64,000 bases of DNA from Rehmannia glutinosa. Its lineage: Eukaryota; Streptophyta; Magnoliopsida; Lamiales; Orobanchaceae. Made by a program: the position numbers and the translations under genes. Position 1 is the first letter of the stretch, and each line of letters starts with the position of its first letter. Below the pieces are notes generated by a model, which worked only from the letters and a program-made list of their open reading frames with translations, was not told where the DNA came from and did not search any database. Positions 56,641-64,000 of this stretch are shown in pieces. The stretch covers positions 50,454 to 114,453 of the forward strand of contig JABTTQ020002200.1 of the NCBI GenBank assembly GCA_016081115.2. The letters are read 5' to 3'.

Positions 56641-57310
56641 TTTGATTGAGTAAATGTCTGAGTCGCTAACTAACTCAATAAAACCTAGCTCATTCTTAAG
56701 CTCTTCAAATCTTGATTCACATAATGACTTAGTGAATATGTCATTAACTGCTTATCAGTTGAGATGTATTGCAGGGTGATGTCTTTCTTTTCAACATGAT
56801 CTCTTATAAAATGATATCGACATTAATGTGCTTTGTTTTTAATGCAACATGTTTGGATTCTAAGTGATTGCAATAGCACTTGTGTTATCACACATAATTG
56901 GAATCTCTTTTTGTCTATATCATAGTCTCTCGGCTATTGCCTTATCCATAGAACTTGGGCTGGCAGTTGTTTGCCGCAACTATGTACTCTGCTTCAGTTG
57001 TGGATGTAGCTATTGAATTTTATTTCTTGTTGAACCAAGAAACAAATCTATTTCCAAGCATTTGACAAGTACCTGGTGTACTCTTCCTGTCCACTCTACA
57101 TCCAACATAGTCTCAGTCTAAGTATCCTATCAACTTGGATCCTCCATCCTTTGGATACCATAAGCCAACTTCTTGGCATCCCTTCAAATACCTTAGGATT
57201 CTCTTGGCTGCAGTCATGTGACTTTCTTTTGGTGGATTGAAATCTAGCACATACACCTACAACAAAGGTGATGTCCGCCTACTTCTCATTAAATAGAGCA
57301 ATGATCCAAT
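56641..57310 (-). pseudogene. Family A RNase H (minus copy)
   Basis: Decayed frames match the family A C-terminal pol: LVSWFNKK-type, ATSTTEAEY-type and ADIFTK-type words can be traced around 56720-57050, and the end lies near 56650. Several stops and indels are present, and no frame is open for more than about 40 codons. Confidence 0.75.
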
Positions 57311-58270
57311 GAGGCCATCCGCATCTATATCCATCTTAGTGATGTGTTCATGGGAATCTTCTCTAATGACTTTGCTTCCATACCAAATTTCTTCATTAAA
57401 TCTCTTGTATACTTTGTTTGACTTATGAAGGTTCCATCCTTCAATTGCTTGAATTGAAGACCCGGGAAGAAAGTCGACTCTCCCATCATGCTCATTTGAA
57501 ACTTTCCATGCATGAGGTTTGAAAATTTGTCACATAGCTCTTAATTTGTGGATCTAAATATGATGTCATCCACATAGATTTGAACAAGCAATATAATCTC
57601 CCATCTTGAATTTTGAAGAGTGTTCTATCAACTTTGCCTTTGGTGAAACCATTGTCAATTAGAAACTGAGACAATGTGTCATACAAGGCTCTTGGTGCTT
57701 GTTTTAATCCATATAATGCTTTCTTGAGCTTGTAGACTTTATCTCCAATAGTTTTTGCTCAAAACCTGGGAGGTTTCTCAACATAGACTTCTTCTTCCAA
57801 AAGTCCATTCAAAAATGCACTCTTCACATCCATTTGATACACAATAAAGTTCTTGTGTGCAACATAAGCAAGAAACATCCTTATTACTTCCAATCTAGCA
57901 ACATGAGCAAATGTTTCATCAAAATCTATTCCTTTCTCTTGGCAATACCCTTTTGCTACCAATCTTGCTTTGTTTCTTACTACAGATCCTTCCTCATTCA
58001 TCTTATTTCTGAAAACCCACTTAGTACCAATAACATTTTGGTGGGTAGGCCTTTGAACCAATTCCCATACTTTGTTCCTTTCAAACTGATTCAGCTCTCC
58101 CTGCATAGCCTGAATCCAATGTGTGTCATCCAATGCTTGAAACACATCTTTGGGTTCTATCTGGGAAATGAAACAAGTAAACATGGCTTCGTGTTGAGCC
58201 CTGGATCTGGTTCTTATTCCATCTCTAACATCTCCAATAATTAGCTCAGGTGATGGTCTCTCAGCCATCT
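57311..58270 (-). pseudogene. Family A reverse transcriptase (minus copy)
   Basis: The frame 58268-57759 is open: SQIEPKDVFQALDDTHWIQA, WELVQRPTHQNVIGTKWVFR, NKARLVAKGYCQEKGIDFDE and MDVKSAFLNGLLEEEVYVEK. It ends at RF then a stop. The next parts are YDTLSQFLIDNGFTKGKVDR and KKFGMEAKSLEKIPMN. The YVDD region (about 57560-57580) is damaged by a small deletion (SMWMTSY in the shifted frame). Confidence 0.88.
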
Positions 58271-59300
58271 CACATCTGGTTGGAGTAAGTCTGCTGGATT
58301 CAGCCGTCTCGCAACTAAGTTGTCTTGAACAACTTCTTCATCGTCATTCAGCTGCAGACCTTCCAGCTATCTCGGAGATTCAACTTTCTCATCTTCATCA
58401 GGATTAAGTGCTCTTACATATGCATCAACTTAGGGACTCTTCTGCATAGTTGGCTGATTTTTTTCTCAGTTAACTCATCTATGTCTTCTCCACTTACATT
58501 AGGTTCATCAAAAACCACATGGATAGACTCTTCTGTGACCATAGTCCTTTTGTTCAGCACTCTACAAGCTTTACTCTCAGCTGAGTATCTAAAAAAGATA
58601 CCTTCATCAGCTTTAGCATCAAAAGCTTTTAAGTTGTCCTTGCCATTGTTGTGGATGAAACACTTACATCCAAAGATCTTGAAGTATCCAACATTTGGCT
58701 TCCTCTCTGTCAAACTTTCATAGGGAGTTTTAGTCCTGTTGATCATGCATCTATTCTGAGTGTAACAAGCAGTGTTGATGGCTTCAGCCCAAAATCTTTT
58801 AGGCAATCCAACTTCAGCCTAACATTGTCCTTACAACTTTTTGAGAGTTAATTTGTTTCTTCTTTTAGCTACTCCATTGTGTGGAGTTCTTGCGGTGACA
58901 ACTCATGAGCAATAACATTTTCAACACAATCTTGAGTTATAATCCATTGACAAACTCGGCTCCCTATTAGACCTTATCTTAATAATGGTTTGACTCTTCT
59001 CATTTTGAACTCTTCTCGAATGAGGCAATTTCTGCAATGTTTCCTTCTTTTACACATGAAAATTGTCCATGTATATCTTGAATAATCATCCACCACCACT
59101 ACGGTGCATTTCTTTCCACTGATGCTGGTTGGTTCAACAGGACCAAATAAGTCCATGTGCAAGAGATCAATATCCTTGTTGAAGAAGGACTTGACTTATC
59201 CTTGAAGGATGATTTGATTTGCTTTCACATCTGGCATGCATCACAAATGCTTTTTTTCTTGCACACTCAGTCAGACAATCCTTCCACAAGATGACTCCTT
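58271..59300 (-). pseudogene. Family A integrase (minus copy)
   Basis: The order is ICDACQM, then HMDLFGPVEPTSISGKKCTV and VVDDYSRYTWTIFMCKRR with the first core Asp, a decayed middle including the second Asp and Glu, and PKRFWAEAINTACYTQNRCM leading to GYFKIFGCKCFIHNNGKDNL and FRYSAESKACRVLNKRTM. There are several frame changes. The C-terminal frame (58806-58414) is the longest. Confidence 0.87.
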
Positions 59301-60470
59301 GCAAGCTTGTTGATTGTCTTGAAGTTCAGGTGACTCAGCTTCTTGTGCCACAACCAACTTGATTCGGTTGTACTCTTTGCTAGCAGACAAGTGCTTGGTG
59401 TAGCAGTTGACCAATCCACTACATACATGTTTCTTCTACCTTGTTCCTTGTAGCACAATTTCATTTTCATCTGCATCTTTGTTTGACAAACTCCCATGTT
59501 GAATCCCACATTGCAGCCTTTGTCATAGAGTTGACTGATGCTCAGCAGATTGAAGTTGAGACCTTCAACATATGCAACATCTGTGATCTCCAATCCATTT
59601 TTCTTTATGGATCTTGTGCCTTTGATTTCCCCGAGCTTCATTTCCTCCAAATATAACTTTTGTACCTTTGATTTCCTTGAACTTTGACAAATTTCTCTTG
59701 TTTCATGTCATATATCCGGAATAACCACTATCATTGTACTAGGTTCCTTGGCACTCGCTATTCCCGAACTCGCAATCAAGAAAATTAGTTTTAGGTACCC
59801 GTATTTGCCTGGGTCCTGAGAGGTTGGTGATATAAGATTTTCCAACCAACCTATAGCCAGATGATCTGATTCTAATAGGTTGCCATCTATCAGTTCCATA
59901 ATCATAGTGCACATTAGCAAATTTCCTGGGGGTTTTAGGATCATACAAGCTGTCTCTTTTGTCGTATGCATGTGTGTTTATTTGAGCATTTGCTTTCTTG
60001 GGGTAATAGTGGAATTTTTGTGCTTGATGGGTTTTGTGCATATGCATATGTGTCTTTGATGATAACTCTTTTGCCTTGGGAATGACCTCTATTGAGGTTG
60101 AGGTCTTTGCCATTTTGGCTTATATCCCATAGGTCTTGGCTGATATCTCACTTCGTTGTTCCAATCAGCTTGGTTTGGATAGTTTCTACCATTCCCATCA
60201 TAAGATTCTCTTTGCTGAAATCTCTGGGGTGTTGGTAGCTCTGCTTAGCTTTCACAGAGTATTTTCTGTTTGAAGTTTCTTTGATGGACTTTTAAATTTT
60301 ATTGTTTGTTCTTTCAATATACTCGACTGGCTTCTTGCCTTTACCCTTGTATCCAAGGCCAATATGGTTGTGATTGTATTTTTGTGTGGGTGTTGGTGCA
60401 ACATTTGGTGTTTTGGATTTTAGACTCCTTCATTACTTGAGGATACTTTTTCCAAAATCACTCTAGGAAC
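59301..60470 (-). pseudogene. Family A protease and pre-integrase (minus copy)
   Basis: The protease active site appears as WYNDSGYSGYMT near 59695-59735 (a TAG precedes it). It is followed by the open frame 59650-59267: EIKGTRSIKKNGLEITDVAY, NFNLLSISQLYDKGCNVGF and LWHKKLSHLNFKTINKLARS, with the His pair of the zinc domain. Upstream (60113-59739) a basic, His-rich linker is open. The whole block is absent from the plus copy. Confidence 0.82.
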
Positions 60471-61832
60471 TTGAGCATGCACAAAGGAATTGAATCATAT
60501 GACTGTGTTATCTCCACACTCTTTTTGAAGTCATTATAAGTTCATCCAATGATTTGGATGCCTTTCTAAATGAAGCAAATCACATTTTTAAGATCCTTTT
60601 CTCTCTTTTTCTGTAGCTGCTAACTCTGTTTGGATCTTGGCAATTTCGGCCTTTAACTTCGTATTCTCATCGCCTATGTGACTTAGAGTACTCAACTCTT
60701 TAGTTAGTTTGTGAGTTTTAGCGATTTAGTTGGGTGTTTTCCTCATTTAATAGTGTGTGTGAGGTTTTGATGTGCTCAAAATATTTCATCATTTTGCCAA
60801 TTGAATCGTAAAGATCTCAGGTGATGAAGTGTTTGTGTCACAATCACTATCACTAGAATCAATGCGATGCGTTAGAGTGTACCTCATCTTTTTGATCTTT
60901 TGGATCTTGTTCTTTTGCAATCAGGCAGATCATAGCCTCTTCCTCTATGTCACTTTGGGTAGATGCTTCACTACTATCCGAGTCGATGGTTTCTTGCACT
61001 TGGCTGTTCGTGATCTCGTGACCAACATGGCTTTCTTCTTTTCTTGTCTTCTTTCTCGAAAACTCTTCTATGCTCTTCATTTCTATATTTGTTGACTTGT
61101 TGTTAAGCAATCAACAACAAAGTGTTTTGGTTGTCTGTAGTTCCAACACAGGTTCTCACTCTCTACAAGTCGGCTCTCTCAGCCTCTAATTATTAGCTCT
61201 CGATATTCGGTTATTTGATGTTCGACTCTCTTGGGTAGCTTTGTCCTCCTTTTTTGGAGGGTGCTTAGTGTCTTTTTTGAGGATCTACCCTTGTTCCTTT
61301 TGTAGTTCTTATTGAAGAACTTGTTGAACCTTTTTACCAATAGGGCGATTTCCTCCTGGTCTATTGTCTCCTTTGGCTCAACTTTCTTCCCTTCATTGGC
61401 CGTAAGTGCAGCTGTCTTGGGCCCAACTGTTTCTTCTTGCTCCTTTCTTCTCAGCTCAACTCATATGCCTTGAGGTCTGAGAATAGCTCATGATTTGATA
61501 TTTTGGAGACATCCATGGAACGCCCCGAGCCATGACCTTCATTTCCCACTCACCGGGAGAGACCTTAGCATCTTCATACACATCTCCTTCTGAGTGTATT
61601 CCTTTTCCACAGCTGAAAGCTCATTGGTGATTTCTGTATATGTGGCACCCAGCTGATCCATACTTTCACCTGCAATCATTTTAAAGTTTTCAAATTTTTG
61701 ACTACAACAATTAATTTATTTTCTTTGATTTGTTCGATCCTTCACAAATAAAAGTAAGTTCTCCCAAAATTTCTTTGGCTGATTTGCAAGATTTAACTTT
61801 GTTGAACATAACCTTGTCCAAGGTTTTATATA
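60471..61832 (-). pseudogene. Family A gag (minus copy), cut by the next element
   Basis: From the right the frame enters at IYKTLDKVMFNKVKSCKSAK, inside the gag domain. It goes on in pieces to KKVEPKETIDQEE, NKFFNKNYKRNKG, and a well-kept zinc knuckle (CWNCRQPKHFVVDC, about 61110-61155). The open frame 61110-60859 is Glu/Ser-rich (DSDSSEASTQSDIEEEAMIC) and a decayed coiled coil follows. It is cut at 61832. ATATA (61828-61832) would be the left target-site copy of the inserted element. Confidence 0.82.
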
Positions 61833-63373
61833 TGTTGGGGAAATCATTTTGTAGATTTTTTATGAATGCCATGTAAAACTTAGAATAGGAAGTTGGCACC
61901 CCATTTTTGTTGTAAACTACATTGTAATAGATATTTGATCAAAAGGGAGTTAAGTCGCTATGCCTAAACATGCAAGAAGACATTTGGAGACTAGAAGGAA
62001 GACTTCTGCTGAGGCAACCGAGTATGGCAAAGAAGATAATACGGGAACTCGATCAAGGTACAGTGAGATGCTGGTGAGTGAAGTATCGGTCAAGTTAACT
62101 CAAGACAGCCAAGTCTCGAGGTTGAAGTGACGGAAGAGTCATCAAATGATTGGAAGTCGACTCAAAGTCACCTGGGGATGTTAAGAAAATGCGTCAAGTC
62201 AAGACAATGAAGAGATCCGTTTATTTAAATTAAGAGAATTACTTAAACAAGTAATATCTCCATACTAGCTTTCTTGAAGTGCTCATCCCGAGGAAGCGTG
62301 CAAAAGCGAATAAACCAATGGGAAGCAACGCACCATGTCGAACTCGAAAAGTCAAGAACAATTCATACGAAGTGGCAATTTCAAGGATCGCAACAAGACA
62401 AGTTAGCGACCGAGGAAGTGACTTTTCAAAAAAAGCCTATCTCTTCAACGGGCATATTTTTGAAACATCACTATAAAAGGCGAGGAATAACTCGAGAGAA
62501 GGTTACACGAACCACGAACATTCAAGCAAACATTTGAATCAGTAACCTAAGATATTCTCAAATCATTCGAGATCAATCCTCAAGTCTACATTACGAAGGA
62601 AATCAATCCAACACTCACCTTGTGAAGGAAAGATAACTTTAATCAGTTGAAGAGGAAGTTTTTGAAGAATCAGGGTCTACATTCCACGAAGGATTATAGA
62701 AAGGTTCAAGGTCGAACCAGTCTCAAGTTTTGGAGGGCTTAGGCGTGATCAAATCCAAGAAGCTTGAGCAAGTGGGCTGTAGTAGCAAGGCGGTTGCCCT
62801 GTGAAGAAGGTCGAGTCGCACGAGAAGCCACCGCGTGACCAAGGCATCTCGTGACTGAGTCCCAAAGGATCAAGTCGGTGTGTGATCAAGACTTGTATCG
62901 GACTGTTACCACTCGTATCTTGATCAATACTTAGTGGATTCCTCCGGGAGTTGGAGAAGAGAGGAGTAGAAGAATTACCCCATCTTGAAACTCTATAAAA
63001 CTTATCGTGTCATTTACATTTCAAAGCACTTTCATTTGCAACTTATTTGTTTAACTCTGTGATAAATTTGCTATCCACTTGATAATCTCTAAGTGATAAA
63101 ACCAAGTATTAAATCAACTAAACCAAATTTAAGGGTGTTAAGTCTTCCGAAAAACAAACCCATTGAGCTAAGTCTTTAGTCTTAACAGCTGAGTTATTCT
63201 ATCAACGGCTCGTCAGTGCATTGGTGACTAACTCCAACGATTAACTAACAAGTGTCTCACCGAGGACACAATCGTGAAGTATTAACTACGAATACTTAAA
63301 AGACTAATTAGAAAAGTTGGTAAGGTTTATTCAACCCCTTCTAAACCTTACACTCACACCCTCAGGACCAACA
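61833..63373 (+). repeat. 5' LTR of the right-end element
   Basis: It runs TGTTGGGGAAATCATTTTG...GGACCAACA. The TATA box CTATAAAAGG lies at 62471-62480. Confidence 0.88.
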
Positions 63374-63394
63374 AGTGGTATCGAGCGGTTGGTT
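63374..63394 (+). promoter_or_regulatory. Primer binding site of the right-end element
   Basis: AGTGGTATCGAGCGGTTGG follows the LTR, a changed form of the AGTGGTATCAAAG-type site of the family. Confidence 0.75.
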
Positions 63395-63500
63395 CATTGA
63401 GCCTTCCGCACCGGTTCTTGAACTAGATCTCCAAATTTTTCAAAGTCCTGTTTTAGCACTTAAGTTTTCAAAACTCCTTTTACCATCAAAAGTTATTATC

Positions 63501-64000
63501 ATGGAAGCAAATTTGACACGCATCCCTATGTTCACAATTGAAGAATTTGATGATTGGATAATTCGTGATGCGTGCTCATCTATCAAAGCATTACATGATG
63601 AGATGTGGATAGTGATAAGAGGATGGGCCACTGCAAATTTTAAAGAGAACACAGTGTAAGGTTAGAGCTGCGGCTGAAGGTGAAGAGGATGTTGCTCCCG
63701 GACCAGCTATGGTTGAAAAACCAAATTTGAATGGACAAATGAGAGAAAATAATATAACCGACAATGTGGCCAAGGACATTCTTTACAAAACCTTGGACAG
63801 CCATGTTCAATAAAGTCAATCATGCAAGCGGCTAAAGAAATGGGACAAGCTAACATTGATTTGTGAAGGCTCAGAGCAAATCAAGGAAAATAAATTATCA
63901 GTTCTTTGTACAGAGAAATTTGAGAATTTCAAAAGGTCGCGGCATTTGCATATTCGGCTGGATCGATCGGCACGACGAGAAGGCGCGGCGGCAGCAGGCG
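63501..64000 (+). pseudogene. Gag of the right-end element, partial
   Basis: The ATG at 63501 opens MEANLTRIPMFTIEEFDDW, matching METNLTRLPMFTVEELDDW of the plus family A copy. The frame breaks at 63550-63660, and later words (DNVAKDIL, then KTLDSHVQ and EFENFK-like) are in other frames. The last 60 bases are unusually GC-rich and only loosely follow the gag sequence. Confidence 0.8.

Larger units (their letters stand above)
50805..61832 (-). mobile_element. SIRE-like copia family A, minus-strand copy
   Basis: Right to left it holds gag, protease, integrase, RT, RNase H, a spacer with putative promoter, the extra ORF and a truncated 3' LTR. Protease, deleted in the plus copy, is kept here. 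Gag is cut at 61832 by the next element, so the 5' LTR is outside the window. The 3' LTR ends abruptly at 50805. Stops and frameshifts occur throughout. Confidence 0.93.
61833..64000 (+). mobile_element. Family-A-related SIRE-like copia, 5' part, continues right of window
   Basis: A 1,541-bp LTR, a primer site and the start of gag are present on the plus strand. The element sits in the gag gene of the minus-strand family A copy. Its LTR shares the family layout (CTATAAAAGGCG box, GAGTTGGAGAAGAG, 'ttcaacccc...ttctaaaccttac' end) but is more diverged from the other copies than they are from each other. Confidence 0.88.

Overview
This window is nuclear DNA of a flowering plant, almost certainly a eudicot and perhaps an asterid. 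The evidence is a germin-like protein gene with a plant-type intron, Ty1/copia retrotransposons primed by initiator tRNA-Met, a plant L1-type LINE with a DUF4283 ORF1, and CACTA, hAT and Mutator-like DNA transposons. No functional host gene remains. The only host gene I recognise is the germin-like gene at 5294-11246 (minus), which is a pseudogene. I see no tRNA, rRNA or CRISPR features.

Layout. 1-2975: the 5' part of a LINE on the minus strand (ORF1 and most of ORF2, each with one visible nonsense codon). 2976-5293: AT-rich DNA with a CACTA terminal fragment and degenerate tandem repeats. 5294-11246: the germin-like gene, its first exon split by a very young copia element (6292-11183, TSD ATAAG, LTRs differing at one base). 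11247-12749: germin promoter region and two MITE-like inverted repeats. 12750-44393: a three-level nest. A Tork-like copia (TSD GGGTG) is split by a large SIRE-like copia, here 'family A' (14639-39493, TSD GATGT/AATGT). Family A is itself split by a second SIRE-like copia (19539-27178, TSD AGAAT) and by an antisense Ale-like copia (28951-33449, TSD AAGAT). 44431-44727: a second copy of one MITE. About 45306-50255: a Mutator-like element holding a MuDR N-domain relic, AACGTG/CACGTT palindrome arrays, and a family-A-like solo LTR that carries a hAT MITE. 50805-61832: a second family A copy on the minus strand, with a truncated 3' LTR. 61833-64000: the 5' part of a third related element on the plus strand, inserted in the gag of the previous one.

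How the parts relate. The two family A copies lie in opposite orientation and can be compared. Both carry, after pol, a roughly 1,500-codon extra ORF. In both, a TATA box, a CT-rich leader and an AAACCCTAG motif lie at nearly the same distance before the ATG, so the extra ORF may have its own promoter. The SIRE-like element at 19539-27178 has no protease or integrase, only noncoding DNA in their place. Its LTRs contain a row of six small hairpins sharing a GTGGT-type loop, with stems that change in compensating ways. These two observations, and the palindrome arrays in the Mutator-like element, are the best candidates for something undescribed.

All coding regions are broken by stops and indels. 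The high indel load even in the young copia leaves open that some breaks are assembly errors.
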